Shown here one piece after another: positions 50,174-60,097 of a DNA stretch of 64,000 nucleotides. Position numbers and translations under genes: made by a program. Within the stretch, counting starts at the first letter, position 1. Each line of letters begins with the position of its first letter. A model generated the notes under the pieces. The model was not told the origin of the DNA. It made no database searches and saw nothing but the letters and a program-made list of their open reading frames with translations. The stretch comes from Marinobacter alexandrii (GTDB taxonomy: Bacteria; Bacteroidota; Bacteroidia; Cytophagales; Cyclobacteriaceae). Where the stretch lies: positions 1,558,501 through 1,622,500 of the forward strand of contig JBDWTN010000007.1 in NCBI GenBank assembly GCA_039984955.1, given 5' to 3'.

Positions 50174-51490
50174 TTAATCGTTTACGTGCTCTTTCAATAC
50201 TTCTTTATCGATAGCATTCTCCGTTGATGCCACAACGACGGATACAGCAGCATCTCCACTGATGTTGATCATGGTCCGCACCATGTCAAGAATTCTTTCT
50301 GGTGCCATGATAAGTGCAATACCTGCAGCAGGTATACCCACAGCCTCCAATACAATCACAAGCATGACAAGGCCTGCCCCAGGCACACCAGCTGTTCCTA
50401 CAGCTGCCAGAGTTGCGGTGAGTACGATCATTAGTTGCGAACTGAGTGATAATTCCAAACCTAAGGCTTGTGCAATGAATATTGCCGAAACGCCCTGATA
50501 CAAACTTGTCCCATTCATATTAATGGTAGCTCCCAAGGGGAGGACAAAACTGCTAACCTCTTCCGAAACACCTAAATGTTTCTCTACACGCTCCATGGTA
50601 ACGGGCAGTGTGGCTGTACTAGAGCTGGTGCTGAAACCCAATAACATAGCAGGTCGCATTCCTTTGAAAAAGTCAAGTACGTTAATCTTCGTGAATGTTC
50701 TTAGCAATAAGGGATAAATAACCAGCATCATAATCAACATCCCTCCAATAACAGTCATTGAGTACCATAGAAGAGCATATAAGAGTTCCCAAGCTTTGGA
50801 CGGATCATTGCCAGCTATTTCAATCATTAAGGAAGCAATAAGGGCAAAAACTCCGTAAGGAGCAATGAGCATAATAAACTCCACCACTTTAATAATTATA
50901 TCATTGAATCCATTGAAAAAAGCAACAACAGGTGCACTCTTTTCTTTTGGAACTTTGAGCATGGCTATACCTATGATGATCGCAAAGAAAACAACTTGAA
51001 GCATGGCACTATTGCTGGTAGCGGCCATAAAAATGTTATCAGGTACCATATCAACCAAAGGCTGTAATGGCCCTCTTGACTTCACCTTTTCTGCAAAATC
51101 TATTTTGCCAGCTGCGTTTGAGTTATAAAGTTCCATCAAATTGGTCCTGGTCTCTTCTGGCAACTTATGACCCGGTTTAACTATCGCAACAATAGATAAA
51201 CCTATTGTAATGGATATCACCGTCGTGACAATGAAGATTAGCAATGTCTTGCCCCCCATCCTGGTGAGCTTAGAGATATCACCAATATTGGCAACACCTA
51301 TTATTAAGGAAGCCAATACCAATGGCACAGCTATCATTTTCAAACCTCGAATGAATATCGTCCCAATTGGCTTAACATAATCAATGGTAAATCCGGACAT
51401 GGATGGAAACTGTATGCAAAGCATGCCAAATCCAAGTCCTAGCGCCATGCCTATTAAGATTTTGGTGTGGAGGGGTAGCCTTTTAATCAT
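50174..51490 (-). CDS. Dicarboxylate/amino acid:cation symporter (DAACS family), paralogue
   Basis: The 438-residue transporter shows the same core motifs as its neighbour: GTIFIRGLKMIAVPLVLASL, GFSTSSSTATLPVTM, GATINMNGTSLYQGVSAIFI and APERILDMVRTMINISGDAA. Here the motif is NMNGT rather than NMDGT, which may change substrate or coupling. It lies seven bases upstream of the second symporter, so one promoter probably drives both. Confidence 0.9.
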   Translation of the reverse strand: MIKRLPLHTKILIGMALGLGFGMLCIQFPSMSGFTIDYVKPIGTIFIRGLKMIAVPLVLASLIIGVANIGDISKLTRMGGKTLLIFIVTTVISITIGLSIVAIVKPGHKLPEETRTNLMELYNSNAAGKIDFAEKVKSRGPLQPLVDMVPDNIFMAATSNSAMLQVVFFAIIIGIAMLKVPKEKSAPVVAFFNGFNDIIIKVVEFIMLIAPYGVFALIASLMIEIAGNDPSKAWELLYALLWYSMTVIGGMLIMMLVIYPLLLRTFTKINVLDFFKGMRPAMLLGFSTSSSTATLPVTMERVEKHLGVSEEVSSFVLPLGATINMNGTSLYQGVSAIFIAQALGLELSLSSQLMIVLTATLAAVGTAGVPGAGLVMLVIVLEAVGIPAAGIALIMAPERILDMVRTMINISGDAAVSVVVASTENAIDKEVLKEHVND

Positions 51491-51527
51491 TGAGAAATGT
51501 TAGGTTAAATGAATTTTGAATGTCATG

Positions 51528-52610
51528 TTAGCCTCGCAATTTATTCGTTTGAGCCAATAAATAGAAATCTGCCATGACGATTGCCGACATTGCTTCAACT
51601 ATTGGGACTGCACGAGGTACTACGCAAGGATCATGACGTCCTTTACCCTCGACAGTCGCAAAGTTTCCTTCTTTATCTACCGAGGGTTGATCTTGCATAA
51701 TAGTAGCTACCGGTTTGAAGGCAACATTGAAATAAATATCTTCTCCATTCGAAATTCCTCCTTGAATTCCTCCCGAATGATTGGTGACGGTATGAATCTT
51801 CCCCTCTTTATTCTCAAATGAATCGTTGTGATTTGAGCCTTTCATTTCCACTCCTTTGAAACCACTTCCTAGCTCAAAACCTTTCACAGCATTGATGGAA
51901 AGCATTGCATGACCTAATGCAGCATTTAGCTTATCAAAAAGCGGTTCTCCTAGACCTACAGGAACATTAGAAATTACTCCTGTAACAACTCCTCCAATGG
52001 TATCACGATCTTTTCTAATTGTATCTATTAAATCAAACATTTGTTGAGCCATAGCATCATCTGGGCATCTTACATCATTTGATTCTGTTTTTGCCAAGTC
52101 TAAATCACTGTAATCTTTATCCAATTTCAAGTCACCTACTTGTGATACGTATGCTTGGCATTTAACTCCGACATCTTCTAAAATCAATTTAGCTATCGCA
52201 CCAGCTGCCACCCATCCCGCTGTTATACGAGCAGAGCTTCTTCCCCCTCCTCTATAATCCCGTATTCCATACTTTTCCTGATAGGTAAAATCCGCATGGG
52301 ATGGCCTGTAAACATCTTTGATATGATTGTAATCCTTGCTTTTCTGATCTTGATTCCTAATAAGGATTGTAATCGGAGAGCCTGTAGATATTCCCTCGAA
52401 AACTCCTGAGAAGAATTCAAATTCATCGGCTTCCTTTCGTTGTGTTGTAATTCTAGATTGGCCAGGTTTTCTTCGATTCAGTTCTGCTTGAATAGAAGTA
52501 TTGTCCAGTTTTATGCCTGCTGGACAGCCGTCAATAACTACTCCAACACCAGAACCATGAGATTCTCCAAAAGAAGTAATTTTTAAAATGTTTCCGAAAG
52601 TATTACTCAT
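51528..52610 (-). CDS. aroC: Chorismate synthase
   Basis: The 360-residue enzyme has [20 protein letters not shown], the [17 protein letters not shown] loop, [33 protein letters not shown] and the C-terminal [18 protein letters not shown]. It makes chorismate from EPSP using reduced FMN, feeding aromatic amino acids, folate and menaquinone. It starts five bases after the BatD gene, with which it probably shares a transcript. Confidence 0.96.
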   Translation of the reverse strand: MSNTFGNILKITSFGESHGSGVGVVIDGCPAGIKLDNTSIQAELNRRKPGQSRITTQRKEADEFEFFSGVFEGISTGSPITILIRNQDQKSKDYNHIKDVYRPSHADFTYQEKYGIRDYRGGGRSSARITAGWVAAGAIAKLILEDVGVKCQAYVSQVGDLKLDKDYSDLDLAKTESNDVRCPDDAMAQQMFDLIDTIRKDRDTIGGVVTGVISNVPVGLGEPLFDKLNAALGHAMLSINAVKGFELGSGFKGVEMKGSNHNDSFENKEGKIHTVTNHSGGIQGGISNGEDIYFNVAFKPVATIMQDQPSVDKEGNFATVEGKGRHDPCVVPRAVPIVEAMSAIVMADFYLLAQTNKLRG

Positions 52611-52615
52611 CTAAA

Positions 52616-54067
52616 TTATGCTGTCTTCTTGAACAGCATGTAAGCTGTAAGAGCCAATGTTAAGACAATAAAGATATTAACTATGATAGTAAACCAGTCA
52701 TTTCCACTAATGGTATTAAGTTCATTATCTGCTGTGTTAATTTGATCATAAAAGTCACCTAAATCATTGGAAGCTATAGAGAGGTTTTTTCTACTTTCTC
52801 CTGTCACTGTTAAATTATAGTCTGACTTTAATGTATCATATGATTTCGTTGCAGGATTGAAGTATATCCATTTAAAAAAATCTGAAAGAGCATATGTGCC
52901 CGGCTCATTAGGGATACCGTAGTAATCATAACTTTTGATCCCACGCACCTTACCACCGGATCTATTGACTTGCTGAGTAACGTTTGGTGCATAAAAATCA
53001 AACACATCTTTTCCATCCGGATTTGGTGCTTCAATAGCACTGATATTTCCTTCACCTACAATGTCAAAAGAGTAATTGAGGCTTTGACCTGTTACTAATA
53101 TTTCACTGCCAATTTTCTCATCTAACCGATAGTTACCTACTGCAACCTGATCTCTGAGGGGATGTGGGGGTAGCTCCTTTACCTTCACTTTCTTTTCTCT
53201 TGAATAAAAAGTTTGGAAATCCTCTTGCCTGTTTCTTCCAAAGAAGGAAGGATTTTTTGCAACCTTATATTTAATCATTTTTAGACCAACAGAAGGGAAA
53301 TCAATATCCTGTTGTGTCAAGGGATAGTAGGCGGTTTGATAAATTTTATAGCGGGTATATTTTCTTCCACCTATGGTGACCGGATCTCCTGATATTTGAT
53401 CAATACTGAAATTTTCCTCCCAGCAGTTTCCTGGCTTAACTGTTTTAACTATTTCAGTGATCTGGTTTGCCAAATCATAGAATCTCATTTCAGCTCTGTT
53501 CGCTTCAGCTACATAGAATGCCAAGGTGGCTGTGAATCCCTCGCCGACATAAACCTCATCTTTATCCAGTGATAATGCGACAAACGCATCAGCTTTGATA
53601 TCAACAAATTCTTCAGGCTCTGATCTACCACCAAAAAGATCTTCAAAAGGATCTCTCCCAACTCGATTTTGTCTTGCTTGGCGCTGCACAGCTTCTCCTA
53701 CCACAATTTGGATACCCTCAGATTTCACCTCCGTACCATTGATCGTTATGAAGAAGGGCTCTAACAAAAAGGTGCCTTTTTCAGTAGCTTGATAGTTTTG
53801 AGTAAGGCTTTGGGTGGACGACATCCTACCATTTACATAGTTAGTAGTGGTCGATGAAGAAGTACCCCTTTTTATAAAACCTTCAATACTAGGAAATTCA
53901 CTGTACTGCTTGAGTCTGTCATTTTCAACTTGTAATGTGATAGTGAAATATTGATTAATCCCAATCTCATTTTTTCCCAACTTGATGGAAACATCTTGGC
54001 TGAAAACATTTGTAACAAATAGTAATATACCAGCACAACCTATCAAGAACTTGTTCGTTAGTTTCAT
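52616..54067 (-). CDS. batD: BatD-family exported membrane protein
   Basis: The 483-residue product, read from ATG 54067, has a signal peptide (MKLTNKFLIGCAGILLFVTN). It has BatD-type beta domains (VSIKLGKNEIGINQYFTITL, GRMSSTQSLTQNYQATEKGT, DDVYVGEGFTATLAFYVAEA-like region) and one C-terminal transmembrane helix (WFTIIVNIFIVLTLALTAYM). BatD is linked to MoxR-BatA/B systems for stress or aerotolerance. No batA, batB or batC flanks it here, so it may be a solo copy; a MoxR-VWA pair lies 6 kb away. Confidence 0.85.
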   Translation of the reverse strand: MKLTNKFLIGCAGILLFVTNVFSQDVSIKLGKNEIGINQYFTITLQVENDRLKQYSEFPSIEGFIKRGTSSSTTTNYVNGRMSSTQSLTQNYQATEKGTFLLEPFFITINGTEVKSEGIQIVVGEAVQRQARQNRVGRDPFEDLFGGRSEPEEFVDIKADAFVALSLDKDEVYVGEGFTATLAFYVAEANRAEMRFYDLANQITEIVKTVKPGNCWEENFSIDQISGDPVTIGGRKYTRYKIYQTAYYPLTQQDIDFPSVGLKMIKYKVAKNPSFFGRNRQEDFQTFYSREKKVKVKELPPHPLRDQVAVGNYRLDEKIGSEILVTGQSLNYSFDIVGEGNISAIEAPNPDGKDVFDFYAPNVTQQVNRSGGKVRGIKSYDYYGIPNEPGTYALSDFFKWIYFNPATKSYDTLKSDYNLTVTGESRKNLSIASNDLGDFYDQINTADNELNTISGNDWFTIIVNIFIVLTLALTAYMLFKKTA

Positions 54068-54232
54068 GTGTATTGTTTGTTTCAATGCGAGATGAAATTA
54101 GTCTCAAAGATTTTCAAAACTAATTTTCATAGCACCGCAAATTTTTTACTCAAATTAAATGTTGTAATTAATCACTAGTCAAATCAGAACGCCAAATTTA
54201 AGGTGTGGGTTTGATCATTAACAATTATTCAC

Positions 54233-54412
54233 ATGCTAGAGTACTTCAAAACTATTTTATCGAAAGTAAGCTTTGATAAACGGCTATTTGAGAAAGAGCT
54301 GAAGAAAGCAATTAAAACCCTGGTAAACGACGAAATAGATCAGCTAAAAGAATGGTGTTATCAAAAATTCGGGATGCAGTATCAACCAATACTCGCCGAC
54401 TGTTTTAGCTAA
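54233..54412 (+). CDS. Small conserved-looking helical protein (59 codons)
   Basis: An ATG at 54233 opens 59 codons: MLEYFKTILSKVSFDKRLFE, then KELKKAIKTLVNDEIDQLKE, then WCYQKFGMQYQPILADCFS. The composition is a balanced amphipathic helix pattern rather than random DNA. The F-E-K-E-L-x-K-A-I and L-x-x-W-C-Y-x-K-F pattern recalls short uncharacterised proteins I associate with Cytophagales, but that is memory, not a search. It sits alone in the gap between batD and the mechanosensitive-channel gene, both on the other strand. Function unknown. Confidence 0.65.
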   Translation: MLEYFKTILSKVSFDKRLFEKELKKAIKTLVNDEIDQLKEWCYQKFGMQYQPILADCFS

Positions 54413-54421
54413 AAATAAAAA

Positions 54422-54450
54422 TCCCAACTCAAAATGTGCTGGGACTTCTT
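54422..54450. terminator. Weak hairpin between convergent genes
   Basis: TCCCA (from 54422) pairs with TGGGA around a partly paired loop, with A-rich DNA before it and CTTCTTT after. It is a modest candidate for ending the 59-codon gene or the convergent mechanosensitive-channel gene. Confidence 0.35.
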
Positions 54451-54456
54451 TATCGA

Positions 54457-55632
54457 TTACTTTTTCTTCCCCTGAAATTTCTTTAGAATCTGCTCCATGT
54501 GCTTGCCTGCGGCTTCACGACCTCCAAGTCCGTACGAAAGTGCTACAGCTATAGCGATAGCCCCAAGGGTAAGCCCAAAGGCTAGCTCTACAATACTGTT
54601 TGCAATGCCCATTGTTCTGAGTGCAATAGCTAAGAATAGGCCGACAATGGCTACTCTCGCTATTCCCGCAACAAAGGAATTCTCTCCTGAGCTATCCATT
54701 GATTTAAAGATGACAGACCCAAGAAAATTACCCATCACTAAAATTATTAGGCCGAAGAGCACATTTCCCGATAGATTCAAGATTGTATGCAAAACTTCAG
54801 CTAGCCTGTCTAATCCAAGCATTTCTACTCCTGAGATAACTCCGAAGAAGACCATGAAAAAGAAGATGATATTCGCAACAATGCTGGAAAGTTTTTGATC
54901 TCCCAGCACTGATTTTAATTGTAATCTTTCGATCAGCCTGTCGATTCCAATATTTGCCAGAAGATCCTTGACAAAGGACGTAATGAATCGTCCCCCAACA
55001 ACAAAGATTGCAATTATTAGCACTGCACCTATAATATTAGGAACTGAATCCAGCATCTGGTGGAGAACATTGTTTGCCGGATTAGTTATAGCCTCTAAAT
55101 GAAGTGCATTTAAACCCTGAATGATGAAAGGAATAAATATGACAATAAAGACAACTTGCTGGATAAAATGGACCAGTTTGTCTGTCTCTTTAAAGCCCAT
55201 ATTGTTGGCCAGTCGATCAAAGAAACTACCCGCCATTTTCACCAAATTCGAAATGAATTTCGCGATTATATAACCGATGAATATGATGGCTGATCCTGCC
55301 AGTATGTTTGGAATGAATCCTAAGAACTCATTCAACATATTTCTGATTGGATCCAAGACATAGCTAACGCCAAGCATCTCTAACACAATCAGTAAAATGA
55401 TCAACATGAGTATATAATACACCAAGTTTGCAATAAACTTGTTTGTATCCAGGATTGTATTACCTAATAGTCGCTCATCCCACTCTGTCTTTTTCATGAG
55501 GCTATGGACAACTTTTCGAACAAGGATTGCAAAAAGCCATCCTACGATTAACACGAGAACTGCGCCTACTACTCCTGGGAGAGAGTCACTAATAGTATGA
55601 ATTAATCGCTCTAGGTAATCAGGCATATTCAT
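54457..55632 (-). CDS. Mechanosensitive-channel-like protein with TM-helix repeats (CmpX-like)
   Basis: The 391-residue membrane protein has three repeated modules of the conserved TM_helix type: LPGVVGAVLVLIVGWLFAIL near the start, IPNILAGSAIIFIGYIIAKF in the middle and VPNIIGAVLIIAIFVVGGRF later. A final hydrophobic unit ends in FGLTLGAIAIAVALSYGLGG. The GWLFA-x-x-x-R pattern and the GLGGREAAGKH end fit CmpX-like members of the MscS family. It probably forms a gated or structural pore in the inner membrane. Confidence 0.85.
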   Translation of the reverse strand: MNMPDYLERLIHTISDSLPGVVGAVLVLIVGWLFAILVRKVVHSLMKKTEWDERLLGNTILDTNKFIANLVYYILMLIILLIVLEMLGVSYVLDPIRNMLNEFLGFIPNILAGSAIIFIGYIIAKFISNLVKMAGSFFDRLANNMGFKETDKLVHFIQQVVFIVIFIPFIIQGLNALHLEAITNPANNVLHQMLDSVPNIIGAVLIIAIFVVGGRFITSFVKDLLANIGIDRLIERLQLKSVLGDQKLSSIVANIIFFFMVFFGVISGVEMLGLDRLAEVLHTILNLSGNVLFGLIILVMGNFLGSVIFKSMDSSGENSFVAGIARVAIVGLFLAIALRTMGIANSIVELAFGLTLGAIAIAVALSYGLGGREAAGKHMEQILKKFQGKKK

Positions 55633-55720
55633 GGTAAGATTGGTTTAGTTAAAAATATTCTTCTCTTAATCCAAAGATAGACATTTTAGTAACCTCCTAT
55701 CAAACCTTGAAATTTTCGTA

Positions 55721-56383
55721 CTAGCTCATCACACGACCATCCTCTAATTGGATAACACGAGAACCATACTCGGCAAATTTTTCATTGTGTGTAACCTGAA
55801 TAATGGTCATACCTTCTTTATGAAGCTGTTTTAAGACATCCATCACTTCCTCACCTTGAGACGAATGAAGGTTTCCCGTAGGCTCATCTGCTAAAAGCAA
55901 CTGCGGTTTACCAATGATCGCCCTTACAACACCAACTAGCTGCTGCTGTCCACCGGAGAGTTGTTCAGGGAAAAGATCCTTCTTGGCAACCATGTTAAAT
56001 CGATCTAGCATTTCTGCTATCATACTTGCTCTTTCTTTCCCTTTGATTCCTCTATAGATCAATGGTGTTTCAATGTTTTCATAAACGGTGAGTTCATCAA
56101 TCAGGTGGTATGCCTGAAATATAAACCCAATGTGTTCTTTATGAATTCTAGAAATTCTTTTTTCGCGAAGCTTATGAACCGGTTCATCCATGAAGTAGTA
56201 TTCCCCTTCTGATGGCTTATCCAGCATTCCTATGATATTAAGTAAGGTGGACTTTCCTGAACCAGATGGCCCCATTATGCTAGCAAACTCTCCTTCTTTT
56301 ATTTCTAAATCGACTCCTTTCAAAATGAAAGTTCTTTGGTATTTAGATTCAATGAATTTGCTTACGTCTTTTAGGTTGATCAT
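55721..56383 (-). CDS. ABC transporter ATP-binding protein, MacB/LolD type
   Basis: The 220-residue ATPase has Walker A GPSGSGKST, the Q-loop FIFQAYHL, signature LSGGQQQLVGVVRA, Walker B QLLLADEPTG and the switch His in QVTHNEKF. The signature is LSGGQQQLV rather than LSGGQQQRV, a small deviation. The length and motifs match the MacB/LolD/FtsE group acting on envelope substrates. No permease gene flanks it, so the membrane partner is elsewhere. Confidence 0.88.
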   Translation of the reverse strand: MINLKDVSKFIESKYQRTFILKGVDLEIKEGEFASIMGPSGSGKSTLLNIIGMLDKPSEGEYYFMDEPVHKLREKRISRIHKEHIGFIFQAYHLIDELTVYENIETPLIYRGIKGKERASMIAEMLDRFNMVAKKDLFPEQLSGGQQQLVGVVRAIIGKPQLLLADEPTGNLHSSQGEEVMDVLKQLHKEGMTIIQVTHNEKFAEYGSRVIQLEDGRVMS

Positions 56384-56436
56384 GTATTTTGAGTTTTACA
56401 AACTAAACCTAACGAAATGATTTGAATTTGGATGCA

Positions 56437-56997
56437 TTAATCGTACTTATAGCCGCCAGGATTATTTTCAAGTTCAACACCAAGGCCTAGTACAATTCTA
56501 TTCACGAAATTAAAATAGGCGACAACAAGAGTTGCGTCTAAAATTTCTCTATCAGATAAGCCTATTTCCTTTAATGGATTTACTAGCCCAGCATCATTTG
56601 ATTTTTCAGGATTCTTGGTCAGATCCTTAGCAAAATGGCAAAGTGCTTTTTCTTTTTCATCCAATCCTGCATTTTCAAAATCTCGTTGAAATGAGTCGAG
56701 TTTGGAATCGTCTCTCCAAAAATTCTTTACGGCTTCCAGATGATGAGTTTGGCAATACTCACACTTATTTTCAATAGATACTACAACAGCCATCATTTCT
56801 CGATCTACTCTCTTGAGTGGAGACTTCCCAAACATGATAGTCATGTATAAATCCATATGATTCACAATAGAAGCTGGATTTAGCGACTGGATTTTATGTA
56901 CTTCAGCAATCTTTCCCCTGCTCTCAATCAGTCCATCATAAATGTCTTTTAGGTCACCGTCTGCTTGATCAGGCTGTATTGTCTCGATGTATGGCAT
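56437..56997 (-). CDS. Peroxidase-related AhpD-like protein
   Basis: The 186-residue all-helical protein has the AhpD/carboxymuconolactone-decarboxylase core with the redox CxxC and following His in NKCEYCQTHHLEAV. The later helix ILDATLVVAYFNFVNRIVLG is characteristic of peroxidase-related members. It is likely a cytosolic alkylhydroperoxide-type or related redox enzyme. It is separated by 53 bases from the ABC gene on the same strand. Confidence 0.85.
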   Translation of the reverse strand: MPYIETIQPDQADGDLKDIYDGLIESRGKIAEVHKIQSLNPASIVNHMDLYMTIMFGKSPLKRVDREMMAVVVSIENKCEYCQTHHLEAVKNFWRDDSKLDSFQRDFENAGLDEKEKALCHFAKDLTKNPEKSNDAGLVNPLKEIGLSDREILDATLVVAYFNFVNRIVLGLGVELENNPGGYKYD

Positions 56998-57105
56998 AGA
57001 CCAAATATAAAACCTATACTAATCCTTATCAAAATGACAAAAGCATTGAGCTTATTAAGCGATTGAATCATGTTTCATATGTTAGATAGCTGACAGTCAT
57101 TGAAG

Positions 57106-57885
57106 CTAATTTTTCGTATGCTCCTTGAAGCGGATCTGAAACCCATCAGCTGCTCTTTGATCAATCACTAATTCATCATTGATTATGTACGCACTACCTA
57201 GATCTTGAGCGCTTACCAATAAAGTTTTCTCACCATTGGTCTCTTTGATGGAATAATCATACGAACCAGAATCGAACCCGTCATAAACCATTTCATCATT
57301 TGGATTATTGTTGACCACTTTCACTTTTGATTCATCAAATTCCCAAGTGATAGATCCTGCAGGAAAATCAGTATCTACTCCTAGTAGACCTCCATTGACA
57401 TTCATGAGGTCCCATTTAGCTTGGATTTGGGTTTCCAAAACTGAATCCTTTCTGTATTGATAGAGCAACGGCTCATCATATCCATCTAAATTTAATATAA
57501 CAGATGAATAATTTTCTGTCTGTACTGGTGTTAAATCAAAACTCACCGTTTTTGTAAAAATCGCAGCACACGCTTCTTCATTTTTAAGGAGCATTCTGAG
57601 TTTTCTTTGGATTGGGAATGATTCTAAAATTTCTTCTGAATCAATCATCTCTTCTTCCCAGCTTTCTCCATCACATCCTGATGAAGAATATTCGATTTCC
57701 AGGCAATCCCCAGCAATTGACACAGAAACTATTGAGAATTGAGAGCTGGCACCATTTTGATATTTCTCAGCATCTAATGTAATGAGTGAATCACAGTCTG
57801 AACTGATGATATCATCCTCTTCACATGCATTAAGCATCACGAGTAAGGAAACAAGTATAAACGTCTTTAGATAAGTAGATGTCAT
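57106..57885 (-). CDS. Lipoprotein of unknown function
   Basis: The 259-residue product has a lipoprotein signal with lipobox LNAC (Cys near residue 21) followed by acidic EEDD. The mature part is beta-rich and has several cysteines (SSDCDSL, AGDCLEIEYSSSGCDGE, EEACAAIF) that could form disulfides. The C-terminal half (about 140-255) resembles a lipocalin-like or META-type small domain (WDLMNVNGGLLGVDTDF, GSITWEFDES), but the match is weak. I do not name a family. Confidence 0.6.
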   Translation of the reverse strand: MTSTYLKTFILVSLLVMLNACEEDDIISSDCDSLITLDAEKYQNGASSQFSIVSVSIAGDCLEIEYSSSGCDGESWEEEMIDSEEILESFPIQRKLRMLLKNEEACAAIFTKTVSFDLTPVQTENYSSVILNLDGYDEPLLYQYRKDSVLETQIQAKWDLMNVNGGLLGVDTDFPAGSITWEFDESKVKVVNNNPNDEMVYDGFDSGSYDYSIKETNGEKTLLVSAQDLGSAYIINDELVIDQRAADGFQIRFKEHTKN

Positions 57886-57935
57886 AGATTAATTCATTGG
57901 TTACATCTACTACAGCTCATTTAAAGTTTACCCTA

Positions 57936-59273
57936 CTAAAGCAGCTCGTTTGCAAGATTTGCCAGTTCGGATCTCTCTCCTTTTTCGAGCGTGACATGTG
58001 CGAACATTGGATGGTCTTTGATCCGATCAATTAAATATGACAATCCATTTGACTGTGAATCAAGGTAAGGTGTATCAATCTGATAAATGTCTCCTGTGAA
58101 AATGATTTTGGTATTTTCTCCTGCTCGAGTAATGATTGTCTTCACCTCATGAGGCGTTAGGTTTTGAGCTTCATCCACAATGAAAAAGATATTAGACAAA
58201 CTTCTACCACGAATATATGCCAATGGTGTGATCATCAGTTTCTCCTGATTGACCATATCCGTAATGCGAGTAAATTCTTTGTCATTTTCTCGGAACTGAT
58301 GCTGGATAAACTTGAGATTATCCCAAAGAGGCTCCATATAGGGATTAAGCTTGGACTTTATATCACCGGGCAAATAGCCAATATCCTTATTGCTTAGCGG
58401 TACAATGGGGCGAGCTAAGTAAATCTGCTTGAAATTTCTTCTTTGCTCTAAAGCCGAAGCTAATGCTAATAACGTTTTTCCAGTTCCTGCTACCCCATTG
58501 ATACTGACCAGTTTAATTTCAGGATTAAGCATGGCATGCATGGCAAAAGTTTGCTCTGCGTTCTTTGGTTTTATGCCGTAAACGGTCTGCTTCTCTACTT
58601 TCTCTACAGTATCATTAATAGGATTGTAATAACCTAAAACAGAATTCTTTTCACTCTTGAGAATGAAGTAATTATTCGCTGGAAACTTTTTTCGCATCAA
58701 CACTTTCTTGCGATCAATCACATTCCTTTTAAACAACTCATCGATGTGCTCTGAATTAATATCTTCAAGTTCTGATTTCCCGGTAGTCAACGTATTGACA
58801 TTTTTTATTTTGCCAGTCTCATAATCTTCTGATGTCAATTCAAGTGACTTTGCTTTAAGTCTCAAATTGATATCCTTAGATACCAGAATCACTTTTCGCT
58901 TCGGCTCTTGCTCCTGAATGGTGAGCGCTGCATTTAAGATTCTATGATCATTCTTCCCATCATTGAATATCTGAGTCGCGTCTAATGTGCTTTCAGAATC
59001 CATGATCACCTTGAAGCATCCTTTTGTTTTTCCATTTAATGGAATCCAGTCTTTCAGGCTATGATCTTTAGCCAACTTGTCTAATAATCGGATAAACTCA
59101 CGTGCCTCAAAATTTTTGGTATCGTTACCCTTTTTGAACTGATCTAACTCCTCCAAAACGGTAATTGGCAAGCCTACATCATGCTCGGCAAAATTGAGAA
59201 TGGAATCGTGTGAAAAAAGAATAACAGAGGTGTCTAGAACGAAAATTTTTTTTTTCTTAGTGGATTTCGCCAT
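57936..59273 (-). CDS. PhoH-family ATPase with N-terminal PIN domain
   Basis: The 445-residue protein joins a PIN nuclease domain to a PhoH ATPase. The PIN part (about 8-150) has KIFVLDTSVILFSHDSIL, LEELDQFKKG and NDHRILNAAL with acidic active-site residues. The PhoH part (about 240-440) has Walker A GVAGTGKTLLALA and Walker B IFFIVDEAQNLTPHEVK. PhoH2-type proteins of this design are RNA helicase/nucleases in other bacteria. It starts 96 bases after the AlbA_2 gene on the same strand. Confidence 0.9.
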   Translation of the reverse strand: MAKSTKKKKIFVLDTSVILFSHDSILNFAEHDVGLPITVLEELDQFKKGNDTKNFEAREFIRLLDKLAKDHSLKDWIPLNGKTKGCFKVIMDSESTLDATQIFNDGKNDHRILNAALTIQEQEPKRKVILVSKDINLRLKAKSLELTSEDYETGKIKNVNTLTTGKSELEDINSEHIDELFKRNVIDRKKVLMRKKFPANNYFILKSEKNSVLGYYNPINDTVEKVEKQTVYGIKPKNAEQTFAMHAMLNPEIKLVSINGVAGTGKTLLALASALEQRRNFKQIYLARPIVPLSNKDIGYLPGDIKSKLNPYMEPLWDNLKFIQHQFRENDKEFTRITDMVNQEKLMITPLAYIRGRSLSNIFFIVDEAQNLTPHEVKTIITRAGENTKIIFTGDIYQIDTPYLDSQSNGLSYLIDRIKDHPMFAHVTLEKGERSELANLANELL

Positions 59274-59369
59274 GCGGTGTGTGTGGTTTTACTTTCCAAT
59301 AATCGAACGACTGTAATATTGGAGTTTCACCTGAAAAAAAGAAGGGAATTATCAGGAATTTGAGGATTT

Positions 59370-60065
59370 TTATTTGACTGGCATAAAAATATCTCCCCCT
59401 TCTTTGGGCTCAATTTTTAAAGCACCAGATAAAGCCAAGTGAATTAACTTATTAGAGGCTAGCTTTTTATTCAGCCCACTTAACTGCCTATATTGTGCGA
59501 GTGTGATTCCTGAATGAGATTCAAAATATTTGAATAGCTCGCGTGTTTTATCTTCAAACTCAATCGCACGATGTGGTTTATCGCTTTGCTTTAAGATTTG
59601 CCTAACCTCATAACTTGCCTGAATAGAATGATCTGCCGAGCGAACAAATGCTTTTCCGTATCGGTGACGTTTTTCTAAAAAAGCAAAGTGAGGTTTGAGG
59701 TTGCTCTCTTCAATATGATAGTGGAGAATTTCAACATCTTCTCTCACCTGAACCAAATCAACTTTAAATTGAATGGCTGGTCTGCACAATTCATTTATGG
59801 CTTTTGTAAGAACAAACTCCTCATCTTCAGGATGTTTTAATCCCGCCAATGTGCCATCATCATTTACTCCAATAAACAGGTGGCCTCCTTTGGAATTGGC
59901 AAAAGCCACCACTTCTCGTATAATTTTCTCCGGGTGAGCTGCCTTCTTCTTAAATTCTACAAATTGACTTTCTCCTCCTCGAATTAACTTAAGAAGCTCG
60001 ATAACGTTTTCTTGCGTATCGCTTTTTTTTAAAGGCCACATCGAATGCTCGTAATTCTTGTTCAT
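59370..60065 (-). CDS. AlbA_2 (Schlafen-like) ATP/nucleic-acid-binding protein
   Basis: The 231-residue protein has an AlbA_2 domain (about 22-150): QFVEFKKKAAHPEKIIREVV, AFANSKGGHLFIGVNDDGTL and RYGKAFVRSADHS. The C-terminal part (about 165-231) is a winged-helix-like region (YRQLSGLNKKLASNKLIHLA). Such proteins are often annotated as ATP-binding or transcriptional regulators. Substrate unknown. It lies 32 bases downstream of the AAA gene, so it is probably in that transcript. Confidence 0.8.
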   Translation of the reverse strand: MNKNYEHSMWPLKKSDTQENVIELLKLIRGGESQFVEFKKKAAHPEKIIREVVAFANSKGGHLFIGVNDDGTLAGLKHPEDEEFVLTKAINELCRPAIQFKVDLVQVREDVEILHYHIEESNLKPHFAFLEKRHRYGKAFVRSADHSIQASYEVRQILKQSDKPHRAIEFEDKTRELFKYFESHSGITLAQYRQLSGLNKKLASNKLIHLALSGALKIEPKEGGDIFMPVK

Positions 60066-60097
60066 CCTTCCTTCGCGCTTTTGGAGTTAGACTTATT

